DNA from: Oopsacas minuta
Taxonomy: Eukaryota; Porifera; Hexactinellida; Lyssacinosida; Leucopsacidae
Length of the DNA stretch: 64,000 nt
NCBI GenBank assembly: GCA_024704765.1
Contig: JAKMXF010000166.1
Coordinates: 646,743-710,742 of the forward strand
Direction: 5' to 3'
In this document: positions 54,438 to 64,000 of the stretch, in pieces
How positions within the stretch are numbered: position 1 is the stretch's first letter
Layout: each line of letters starts with the position of its first letter
Program-made: the position numbers and the translations under genes
Notes under the pieces: generated by a model
The model's database searches: none
The model's input: only the letters and a program-made list of their open reading frames with translations
Told to the model about the DNA's origin: nothing

Positions 54438-57263
54438 TAAATTAGTGATTACTAAGAAAAAATCTTACTTTTATGGACGATGACACGTATTTCTACAATA
54501 ATGTAGGATATTCATTCAGCTTGAAGTGAATTAATGCATTTACATATCAAAAGCTAATTGATGTTGATATAATAAGGATAAAACCATATATGGAAAGGTT
54601 TGGAAAACGCAAAACTTACATTGAACCATAGCCTTCTCTATATATGTCCATCCATCAACCTCGAATTTGGACTAGGGATTTAGTAATGTAAGGTATATTA
54701 TATTAGTATATCGAATGGTTTCATATCGCACAAACAGTACTTTTATGCCCAAGTAAATGAATTACTGATATGTAGAATATCATGGGTCCAAACCCAAAAA
54801 GAAAAACAGCCAATTTCTTTGCTTAGTAAGCATTATTTGGAGAAAGTGGCCAAATCGTCTACGACCTGTAGAACGTTAAATATCGCATCTTTGAAAAGTT
54901 ACTATACGAAATGACGTAAAGATTCTTTGTAAAACATATTTAAAATATGTCATGATAAAGTTGGCATGTTTTTGAGTTATAGGGTGACGATGGATGGAAA
55001 TAATTTGTTACTATCTATTGATAAGTTGAAAACCCTCAGTGATGTAACAAAACTCACTATTTCCGATTTATAGTATATACCGACCCATACCCTTGTAATA
55101 CATAATTATATGATATCTACAAGGATTATTACGTAGTCATCAATAAAGCCATGTATATTCACATCCAGGATTGCGTCATAATTGTCTCTTCAGACTCAAT
55201 GCTAGCTAGAACATCTGTTTTAACTACAACCAACTATCTTTTTAGAGCTTCAGAAAGAAGACGGCAGTGTGAAATACTTGAAGAATGGAGATTACACTCG
55301 TGTCAGAAACTGACATAATTATCGGATTAAAACCTCGCTAATCCGGACAGAAATGTTATACAACTTTGGAAAATGTTGTAAACTGTTCAAAAATAACTAT
55401 TTGCATCCAATTCTACTGAGGACAAATACATATTACGGTATTACACATTTTGGCAGCCTTCCCATCGTATGTATAACTTTCGAAAAATGCCCATAGTTCC
55501 TATAGTATAGTATTGTATTAATGCATTTGCTTCTGCGCACGAATTATATTGAAATTGAAACAGTATTGTTCGAATTAACGCGGTTTTACTTTATTACCAT
55601 TTATTGAATCAGGAACAAATACGATTGGAGTGGCATATACAATGATCTCGGAACCCACGTGAGTTATTACTTTTCAGAGACGTTTTCTCACAAAATACGA
55701 ATACATTATGAATTTTCTATTCAATTTTTCGTCTGTTTATTCCAAAATTTGGCAGAATTATGCTGACTTGCTATCTGTCTCGGTTTTAGAGGGAAGTCCT
55801 ACAATTTCGGATGTTATTAACCAAATGTCCACTCAAAATTCGTAAAAAAAGGTTATATATAGTAAATTGCTTGTTTCTCACACTTGATTTTCTAAGAAAA
55901 AATGCCGGAGAACAGCATTTATTTTTAAGATTTTCACCCAAAAATTATTGTAGCTGAGAATTTTCACACAACGATTATAGCGTCTGTTTCTTGTATTCTT
56001 TTTTCATTTCTCATATTAATTCTACAGCGAGAGTAACATGTCAAATGATCAGCGCGGTAGTAAGTATTTGGGAAAGTAGGTGCTAGTATTTTACATAACA
56101 CATTTGCCAACCTGAGTTAAGAAAAGAGCGGGATGGAATGCTAATCTATAGGGACATAGCGGATCGCGGGACGTAGCATATTTCATTAGGCCGGGCTACA
56201 ACCGGACAGTTAAATAATTACCAGTCCTATTCTAGATGCGAACTCGCCATAGCTGTCAAATCTCTGTAGCTCTACCTCCTCAGAAGAATAGAGAATTACA
56301 ATATATTCCTCTTCCTGAAGAACCATGTATCAGTGGAATTGCTTTCATGTAATTTGTCACGCACCGTAATTGGATTTCAGCACATTCTTGTAATCGCGTG
56401 TTACCTGAGTAAATTTTAATTGCCCGACCACTCAAGACTAAAACATGGCAAGAAATATTGGACCATTTACAAGAAATCTCTAATTCGGGGTACCTAAAAT
56501 CTTCCAAGATGAGATAAGAAAATTATCAAGTAAGGTAACTCACATATTACTGGGTAAAATTCATAAGAAGCTGCTTGAAATTAGTATTTCAAAATATATG
56601 GTAATTAAATACTGATACACAAGCCAACTTAGTTGTATATACGTAACATGTTGGATTGCCAATTATAAACGCGTCATTTAATATATACGTTGGGAGGAAA
56701 TTGTGTTTCGTTAGGGCCATGTAAATTAATTTAAGAACTGTACCGAAAAACTGGACTATATTATATGTTATAGCTAATAAATAAGGATTTGCCATACACT
56801 ACTATACATAAACCCTCACAACTGATTATGGATTTTGACCAGGGATGCACGATGCGATAGAAGTGATATATAACGAATGTGTTGCCTACTTGTGAGAATC
56901 ATTGATTTTGAGTATAATAAAGTATTCTAGAGTATATTTCATACTCTACATGCATTTGTCTCTTTTCATACATTATTCCCATTGAAATACGTTAGAAATC
57001 GTTCATAATTTCATTTTATGATCAACAAACGATACTTACTTTGACAGATATCAACAGAAAATACATGAGTGTTATCTTAGCAGCCGATTCAAATCCCCAC
57101 TAAAACACCTTTTTCTCAAAAAGTATGGGTTTTATTTTGAAAAGGACCATACCAGTGTCAGGAAGAAAGTTGGTACTTTTCAAATCATCACTCATAATCA
57201 CCAAATTTTACATGATGAGTAAGCAATTTGCATTACATTTTGGTCGAGGTTTTTTTATTAATA
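54438..57263. other. Long gene-free stretch with one pogo-like relic
   Basis: 55323-55591 is bounded by GGATTAAAACCTCGCTAATCC and, reversed, AGTAAAACCGCGTTAATTCG, an eroded pogo-like MITE. 56790-56850 is a degraded third copy of the 26018/29985 repeat. Otherwise only short AT-rich frames. Confidence 0.4.
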
Positions 57264-58232
57264 TCTCCCATTGAAGATGGGGTAAGAATAGGGAGACCAG
57301 TTTCCAGCGCCAGTGACAAAAATATCCTTGAGGTATCCGCGTTACTTGAACAAGACCCTCATATCACGCTTGTGGAGATAGCTGATGCGGTTGGGATCTC
57401 AACGGGAACTGCTCAAGCTATTGTACATGATAATATGAAATTCCGAAAGATATGTGCTCGATGGGTGCCGCATTTACTAACTCAGGGCCAGAAAGCAAAG
57501 AGGGTCCAATGTGCTACTAAATTGCTCTCTGAGTTTGATCGAGCTGACTCCAGAAGGTAATTTGAGATAGTAACAGGTGACGAAACTTGGGTACGTTATT
57601 CTGAGCCTTTTTCAAAAGAAGCAAACAAAGTATGGGTGGCAAAAGGACAGGATCCACCAATGATCCCTCGACATGACTTTTGGGACCCGAAAGTTATGTA
57701 CTGTATATTTTTTTATTCTAATGGTCCAGTGTGCCAGATTTGTGTCCCCAAATACCAAACAATAACAGGCTCCTTCTACACCAATGAGTGTCTAACAGAG
57801 GTTGAAAAATTCTACCAAAATCGACGGCCAAGGACTGGAACTCGTGGATTGCGAATATTGCATGATAACGCCCGACCGCACAAGACAAAGCTGGCTAGAG
57901 AAAAGTTGGAAGCTATGAAGATCGTGGAGCTTGATTATTCTCCCTACTCACCAGATCTAGCTCCCTGTGACTTTTGGTTGTTTCCAATGCTAATGAAATA
58001 TCTATCAGGCAGGAAATTCGAGAATCGAGCTCAGATGGGATCACGGTATTCCAGTATATGAAAGGTGTACCAACCGAAGACTATAAAAAAGTATTTTTGA
58101 TTGAATCAAAGGCTGAAATTAGTTTTACAGCACGAAGGGGAATCCTATGAGAAAATCCATCACTGACTACACAATTATGCTAGGAAAATTAGAATTACAG
58201 TGTGATAACGACTACTTATTAAACGCCCGTAG
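57264..58232 (+). mobile_element. mariner element, near twin of the window-edge copy, broken
   Basis: Transposase homology begins at EDGVRIGRPVSS (57270) and continues through the helix-turn-helix VEIADAVGISTGTAQAIVHD, the first Asp in VTGDETWVRY (about 57580), the second in HDNARPH and the third in PYSPDLAPCDFW; the last two are 34 residues apart. An in-frame TAA at 57558 and a one-base deletion near 58040, compared with the copy at 1-576, inactivate it. The 3' end CGCCCGTAG at 58232 is followed by TA. The 5' terminal repeat is missing, so the element is truncated at its left side. Confidence 0.92.
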
Positions 58233-58307
58233 TATAGGCAACTTTCTTTACATAATCACTTTTCAAATAGATATTGTAGCATGATACACGTCTAAGATAC
58301 CTTCGTC

Positions 58308-60255
58308 ATGGCATCCATTTCTAACAAGAAAAGAAAAGTAGGAGATGAATTAGGAGTTTTTCAAACTAGATGGACTGAAAGTTATCTCTTTATTGAATTT
58401 CACAACACACCTATTTGTCTCATATGTAATGAATCTATATTTCTTCTAAAGGAATATAATGTTAAACGCCATTATGAAACTAAGCATGGAAAGGAATATA
58501 TCACCATACAAGGAGAATTTCGGAACGATATAATATTACAATTGAAGAAGAATCTAACCAAATAACATCAAATCTTTAAGAATTTAGGGGACCAATCTGA
58601 ATCTTCTGTCAAAGCTAGCTATAAAGTTGCGGAAATAATTGCAAAGAAGCCCAAACCATTTTCAGATGGAGAGTTTATTAAAGAGTGTTTGAGGAGTGTT
58701 GCTGAAATAATATATCCAGACAAAACAGACCAGATTTCAAAGATAAGTCTATCTCATCAGACAATAGCAAGACGCATAGTTGATTTGTCTTGCTCAATTG
58801 AAAACACGTTGATCTTACGAGCTTCTAATTTCAGGTTTTATTCATTGGCACTTGACGAAAGTACAGATGCTACGGATACTGCTCAAGTAGCTATTTTTAT
58901 ACGAGGTATCGATGACGATTTCAACATTACTGAAGAAATGGCCGCTTTAGTTCATTAGAGGATTCTACGAAAGCGAATGATATTTATAAGGCAGTTACGA
59001 CTACACTAGCAAGATTGGCTTTAGATTTCAGTGAAATTTTGCGAATAACGACGGATGAAGCTCCAGCAATGTTAGGTAAAAGGGAAGGCCTTTGAAGTTA
59101 ATTGAAAACGAAGCGCTGCAGTCAGGTCATACTATTTTAATGAAATACCACTTCATTATTCATCAAGAGAACCAATGTGCCAAATCTCTTAAATTTGAAA
59201 GCGTAATAAAAGCTGTTATCAAAACAGTTAACTTCATTCGCTCCAGGGGTCTTAATCATAGACAGTTTCAAGAATTGCTTAATGATTTGGATTCAGAATT
59301 CGGTGACATTATTTACTATCTGAAGTTAGATTTTTGAGTCGTGGTAAAATGTTAAAACGAATTTTTGATTTGAAAGATGAAATTCAAATGTTCATGCAAC
59401 TAAAAGGGCAACCAATTCCTGAATTCCGAGACGACGAATGGTTATGTGATTTTGCTTTCTTAATAGATATTAGTTCTCACTTGAAAGAATTGAATACAAG
59501 ACTTCAAGGAAAAGACCAACTAATCTCTGCTATGTTTGATTTTATGAATGCTTTTCAAATTAAGCTTAGTTTTGTGGGAATCTCAACTCAGAGTAAAGAA
59601 TTATGTTCATTTTTCCAACAATAAGAATAGACAAAGTGAATGATCCTGAAAAGATACGCCAAATTAATTTCGTCTTGAAAAGAATTCAATGATAGATTCC
59701 AGTATTTCAGAAAACACAGTTCTATTTCAGTCTCTTTCAGTCTCTTTTCATCTCCATTCAAAGTAAATATAGATTCCGTGGCAGAAAATCTACAAATGGA
59801 GTGCATTGATATGCAATGTGATCTCCTCTAAAGGATAAATTTGTCAAATGGGTTTACTCGACTTTGATAAATCACATGTATCGAAGGAAAAATATCGTAG
59901 AATACACAAGCATTTACTTTCAATGAGCTCTCTTTTCGGAAGCACATATATATGCGAACAAGTGTTTTCCAGGATTTAAAATATCAAATGTAAAAGCAGA
60001 ACTCGTATCACGGACGACAACCTTGAATCTTCCCTCAGAGTAGCAAGTTCTGCAATCTCTCCTAATGTAGAGTCTCTTGTCGCAGCTAAAAATTGCCAAG
60101 TCTCCCATCAATTTATAGCTTCATTGTCATAAATTATATTCTTAATTAATTATCCTAGAAACAACAAATAATTTAAGAATACGGTGCCGCCCGCGTCAAA
60201 ATTCTTGTACAAGCTGTGGCCCTTTGCAACAATAGGTTGGACACCCTTGCTATAA
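58308..60255 (+). pseudogene. hAT transposase pseudogene, ZBED5/GTF2IRD2-like
   Basis: MASISNKKRK starts at 58308. A BED-like finger follows (CLICNES...HYETKH), then an in-frame TAA at 58563. Next come KVAEIIAKKPKPFSDGEFIK, SLALDESTDATDTAQVAIF (first catalytic Asp region), IHQENQCAKSLKFE, FIRSRGLNHRQFQ, LDSEFGDIIYY, and LSRGKMLKRIFDLKDEIQMF with DDEWLCDFAFLIDISSHLKE. At 59935-60110 is the C-terminal SLFGSTYICEQVFSR, then ITDDNLESSLRVA. The 3' end is near 60250, where the reversed strand reads CAAGGGTGTCCAACCTATTG, a hAT terminal repeat. Multiple stops. The mariner 3' end lies 76 bp upstream of its ATG and probably displaced the 5' end. Confidence 0.88.
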
Positions 60256-60646
60256 ATCTTCTTACCTCACTGTGCTAACACAGAACTTCTATGTTTAGGT
60301 TTACGATATCAATACTGTAACATTAGATTCTTCTGAAATAATTAATCCCAAATTAATTAATTATATTTGCAATATTATTTAGCCATGTAAAACCTGTTAA
60401 ATTATTAACAAAAATTGGCCAATCAAAAGTGGAGCGAAATGTCGTGGAATGAAATGTCGGTATCCGAATTTCCACTCTATGTGATACTTGAGAATATGGA
60501 AATCGGTTTCGGCGTACTGTATTATCTAGGAATTCGATTCAACGTACTGAGATACGTGATACCCCTGTGTTGGCTGTGTGGGCATTTAGAGTATAAAGTC
60601 TCAATTTTATGATTTCCTAAAAGAACGCATACATTTACAATGATTA
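60256..60646. other. Gene-free stretch
   Basis: No repeat or gene recognised between the hAT end and the pogo-like MITE. The 65-codon plus frame at 60415 has no motif. Confidence 0.35.
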
Positions 60647-60784
60647 CAGTAGACTCTCATACGAATACGGTTCATAAGAATTTCGGGATAAGGCGAATGA
60701 AAGATTGTACAAAATTATGTGCTTACACTGATCATTCAATTCGTATTACCGTCCGTTGGCGTTCGTATTAACGGGGTTCGAATG
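60647..60784. mobile_element. pogo-like MITE (138 bp)
   Basis: CAGTAGACTCTCATACGAATA and, reversed, CATTCGAACCCCGTTAATACG lie between TA dinucleotides. CCGTCCGTTGGCGTTCG is the reverse of a word in the 7802-7990 MITE, so the two share a family. 60860-60975 just downstream resembles the tail of repeat B. Confidence 0.7.
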
Positions 60785-60991
60785 TAATCACACCAAAAGC
60801 GGAAAATCGAATTCAGAGCATTTGAACATTGTTCTCAGGCATTTGTTTAGCTAGAATGTTTATATTACTAGAAGGGCCCCAAATACAGTAAGCTCCAGGC
60901 CCCCGAGTACAGTTAATCTTGCATTGTCTGGCGGTTTTTCAGTTTCTTCAATTCAGGGCATACAAACAGATATATACATATATATATATAT

Positions 60992-61780
60992 AAGGGCTGT
61001 CCAAAAGTTCTTTACCAAAATTGATGTATCAATTAACCTAGTGCAGGTTGATAGGCGTATCATAGTTTAATTCGGAGCTTATGTGTTATTGCTTCTTATA
61101 CATACTCACTTATTTAATTGCACAGTTAAATTTAACACAGCGTTCGATTTACTAGAGTAGTTTTCAACAATAACGAAATCTTCCATCGCAAATCACAGGA
61201 ATGTTATCTGGTTTTGACACAAGAGATTAAATCGCGTTGAGTGATCTAGAGATGGGCGTTATGTATGGGAATGATTCATGATTGTCCTTCCAGGCCAACC
61301 ATTTATAGATGGATAGAGAGATTTGAAGATGACTGGGATACCACTGAAGGCGAGCACCGTATAGGCGCCCTAAAACGCCATTATCCAGAGTAACTTTCGA
61401 TTAAGAGAGAGGTTATTGGACGAAGATAGAAGTGCTACAGTCAGGGAGTTAGAAGAGAGGCTGTGTTCCCACAATCAACCATTCATGAGATTATCAAGGT
61501 GAGCTAGGAATGCCATGGGTTGTGATAAGGTGGGTCCCAAAACTTTCATCAGATGACCAAAAGCTGGAAAGGGTCATTAGCTAGCAGTGGTTTACTCAAT
61601 CGTGGTGTTGCGAGGATTTTATGGATCGGATAGTGACAGTAGATGAAACATGGTTCCAATACTACGAACCAGAAACTCAATCTCAAAGTAGCCAGTGGAA
61701 ATTAAAGCATGAAGTTATCCATGTTAAGGTAGTGCACAGTGGTTTGATAGCGAAATTGGCAGGGAATAGGCATTTAGGCG
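60992..61780 (+). pseudogene. mariner-like element, 5' half
   Basis: AAGGGCTGTCCAAAAGTTCTT near 60992 looks like the 5' terminal repeat. Plus-strand frames then give TIYRWIERFEDDWDTTEGEH with RIG (helix-turn-helix and hook, about 61300), LSIKREVIGRR, STIHEIIK, and TVDETWFQYYEPETQSQSSQ (first Asp, about 61635). The second and third Asp regions are missing, so the copy is truncated at about 61780. Stops and shifts occur throughout. The motif TVDETWFQYYEPETQ..S..W is characteristic of mariner-type transposases. Confidence 0.75.
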
Positions 61781-61911
61781 TCGATAGCGATAAATAATGG
61801 ATTAAGCACCTATAGGTAACCAAGCATCAATTTAATTTTCCCAAATCTAAAATTATTCATCACATTTTCTTCATTTTAACTAATCAGTTATGTTTGCACA
61901 AATTATTGAAT

Positions 61912-62925
61912 TTATAAGACTCTAAATCTCGGAATTACATTGGATTTCTCCCTGCAGCATTTCGTCCTACTTGTGTGACCAGATTCACCGCATCTATCCC
62001 ACACTAAATTTTCTATAAAATAAGCATTCCTGATTCTCTGATGAAAATCTGACAAAATGTCTGTAACTTTTGCTTTGAAACTGTTTTCACACGATAAACA
62101 TTGCCTATACCTTCTGACCAATTTGATGCATGACTCTACATTTCTTCAGATACACATTTCATCCCACACCAAGATTTACTTTCGCGTATCAATTCTTCTG
62201 CATGGGCCAAAGGTTTATGAGTGTTGGAGTAATGCTGGCCCATGAACGCGTACAGAATGAAAATATAGGTTTCTCTGCACACGTTCCTAATTTTTCTGTA
62301 TTTACTCTGCACCCTGAAGTATATGTTCGTAGAATTTATGCTAACTGTGCGTGTACTTTCTTAAGTGCATTTCTATGCTAGTCATCAATTACAATTAAAA
62401 GTGTCAATAAATTTGAATTAATTTGAGAATACTTGTCTTGCAACATTCCAGTTGACGTCATATTACCCCTTGAGTCTGGCTGCTTAACCTTCAACCCAGT
62501 ATGTTACAGAACCAATTGTTCTGGCCATCACTTAGAAGTTTTTATTTCTGCTGATGTTGGATACCATTTAGCTAGTATGGATTCTAAGTGGTAGACCAGT
62601 AAATTGAACCACTTCAAAAATATGTGTATATGTGGAGGGGAGAAGCAGAATGAATGTCAATGTTGATATCAGCTGATGCGTCAAGTTGAAGCGTAGATTT
62701 GATGGAAGAGCCAAAATGGCCTCAATATCTTCAAATTCGCCAAACATCTCGATTGCATCATTTATATTCCTGTTCAGAGGAAACCCTTCAATAATGAGCT
62801 CGCGATCCTTAATATCTGAATGTGTAGCCGTGCATATTTGGTAACTAGCTCCACCTGCGGCAGATAAATAGCTGCCTTTTACCATCAAACATAGAACGAA
62901 TGATTTCTACCTTGACATGACAGTT
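61912..62925 (-). pseudogene. RAG1-like (RAG1L) transposase pseudogene, copy 2, C-terminal two thirds
   Basis: On minus, downward: AAGGASYQICTATHSDIKDR and ELIIEGFPLNRNINDAIEMF (62840-62730), where the RAG1 C..C.AT block is recognisable. LPSNLRFNLTH follows, then NIDIHSASPLH (about 62660), keeping the second catalytic Asp that copy 1 has lost. A stretch with NVARQVFS (about 62430) resembles the RAG1 NGNFARKL block. LAHAEELIRES (about 62210) and ESCIKLVRRYRQCLSCENSF (about 62110) keep the Glu. RCGESGHTSRTKCC (about 61965) is the knuckle with its first Cys lost, then the frame closes at 61912. Frames are broken in between. Same strand and order as 40470-42127. Confidence 0.68.
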
Positions 62926-64000
62926 ATTCAGATTTAAACGCTCTCCCTCATGACTTGCGTGTCTGGATAGATTAGTCTATTTAGGAATGTTCTGATATTT
63001 TCCCCACATTCTCTTGCAGCACAGAGAAAAATCGGCCTTTAGGATTAGGGAGACTTCTGGAAGTCATTTTCAGATTGCACTACCTGAATTGATATTGGTT
63101 TAAAGTAAAACAGTATAAAGTTTTTAGTTTCTCTATTAGTGGATACCTGATTATAAATTACGTGACTCCCTAATCCGTCTAGCCCATCCGCTATTTTGAA
63201 AGTGAGCGTGAATTCACAAGCAGAAAGGATTGAGTATTATAATAATTCGTTCAACTCTTTGATTGACAAATACTATATAGGAAGAGTATATAGTTTGTAT
63301 TCTTTGCAAAATAACGATGAAATCAGTAAATTGCTTGCAATCAAATTGGACCGAGAACTATCGCTGTTCACCTAATCGCTCCTGATTCATAAATAGAGCG
63401 CGCTCCAGGTCCCGAACCTTTAATGTTTTGCATTCACCGGTTAGCTAACTTCATTTCTATGTCTATTACGATTCGAAAGTAAATTAAATAATTGTGTGTT
63501 AGAAAGGGAAAAATTGTGCAAAAAGGTTAATAACAAATGTATCTATAGTATATAAACGAGGTGTTTATGGTCATGTATGTATGTGTTCCCAAGGTTGAAT
63601 GAAGAACTGTTGAGAGCATTTGTAGGATAGCGAAAGGATCGTCTAACGACGCACCCCTCGGGAAACAGAATAGTACGTGTTAAGCCGAGTACGTCTTATC
63701 AGAGCCCTACTGTAGTTGTAGACATTCAAAAGTTACAAAAACTTTAACGGTTCATTAATATATACAACTAACAAATATAGGTGGAAAATGCAATCCCTAT
63801 CCGACGTTTGTAAATTGTGCACTATTTTTGCAATATAGAATAGTCATCAAAATTGTTGTCCTAAATATACACCTTATCAAATATTTAGGCCACATTATGA
63901 TGCCCTTCAAGCACAAATCATTCTACTATATGGTAATGCCCAATATAAATTTCCCTCTTGGTCGTCAATACTAGAGAGTCTAAAAAATGTTTGTACACCA
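62926..64000. other. Gene-free end of window
   Basis: No supported gene. A good plus-strand splice acceptor-like string (TTTTCCCCACATTCTCTTGCAG, near 62998-63019) has no convincing exon behind it. At about 63690-63713 CAGAGCCCTACTG, reversed CAGTAGGGCTCTG, may be a solo pogo-like end. Confidence 0.3.

Noticed and set aside
62568-62888. Exon of an adenylate kinase-like enzyme on minus strand (IIEGFPLNRN)
   Set aside because: The same blocks occur in order in the 41.3-kb region and align with the RAG1-like core, which explains the flanking sequence too.
1-64000. tRNA, rRNA or CRISPR array
   Set aside because: No paired A- and B-box spacing, rRNA core motif or regularly spaced direct repeats were seen. 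The tandem arrays present are microsatellites or transposon subterminal repeats.

Overview
This is animal nuclear DNA, AT-rich and very dense in transposons. No prokaryotic signature is present (no operons, no ribosome binding sites). The mix of Tc1/mariner, pogo/Tigger, PIF/Harbinger, hAT, MULE, Ty3/Gypsy, Helitron, THAP/P-like and RAG1-like pieces fits an invertebrate. An arthropod such as a parasitic copepod is a guess from general impression, not something the sequence proves.

Only one ordinary host gene is clear: an intronless 746-codon beta-1,4-N-acetylgalactosaminyltransferase of the B4GALNT3/4 type (32263-34503, + strand; N-terminal anchor, PA14 domain, C-terminal glycosyltransferase domain). 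A small spliced gene on the minus strand at 23998-24630 is a weaker proposal.

Layout. 0-10.8 kb: a mariner 3' end at the window edge, pogo-like MITEs, and a 500-bp inverted repeat with a mariner-like element inserted in one arm. 10.8-15.1 kb: a three-level nest of foldback MITE, then mariner, then a PIF/Harbinger element with both of its genes intact. 15.1-24 kb: a Helitron Rep fragment, a DD37D maT element, a Gypsy tail, a hAT MITE with target duplication and a 689-bp pogo-like element. 24-30 kb: the candidate spliced gene, a 2.16-kb element with CACTG ends carrying a decayed protein of an unnamed family, and a THAP/P-like pseudogene. 30-35 kb: direct repeats of AGGTCA half-sites, a tandem dimer, a MITE and the glycosyltransferase. 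35-40 kb: hAT and pogo-like relics. 40.4-42.1 kb: a decayed RAG1-like transposase with core and C-terminal zinc knuckle. 42.2-45.2 kb: a Gypsy pol relic. 46-49.3 kb: a Tigger C-terminus with a PCNA-box motif, then a GC-rich FLYWCH/MULE relic. 50-57 kb: foldbacks, hAT and pogo-like relics. 57-62.9 kb: a near twin of the window-edge mariner, a ZBED/GTF2IRD2-type hAT, a mariner-like 5' half and a second RAG1-like relic.

The most interesting signals are the two RAG1-like copies, the intact two-gene Harbinger element inside dated nested hosts, and the CACTG-ended element, which ties an unnamed conserved protein family to a transposon. Nearly all other coding sequence is broken by stops and frameshifts, so the window is mostly a transposon graveyard around one or two host genes.
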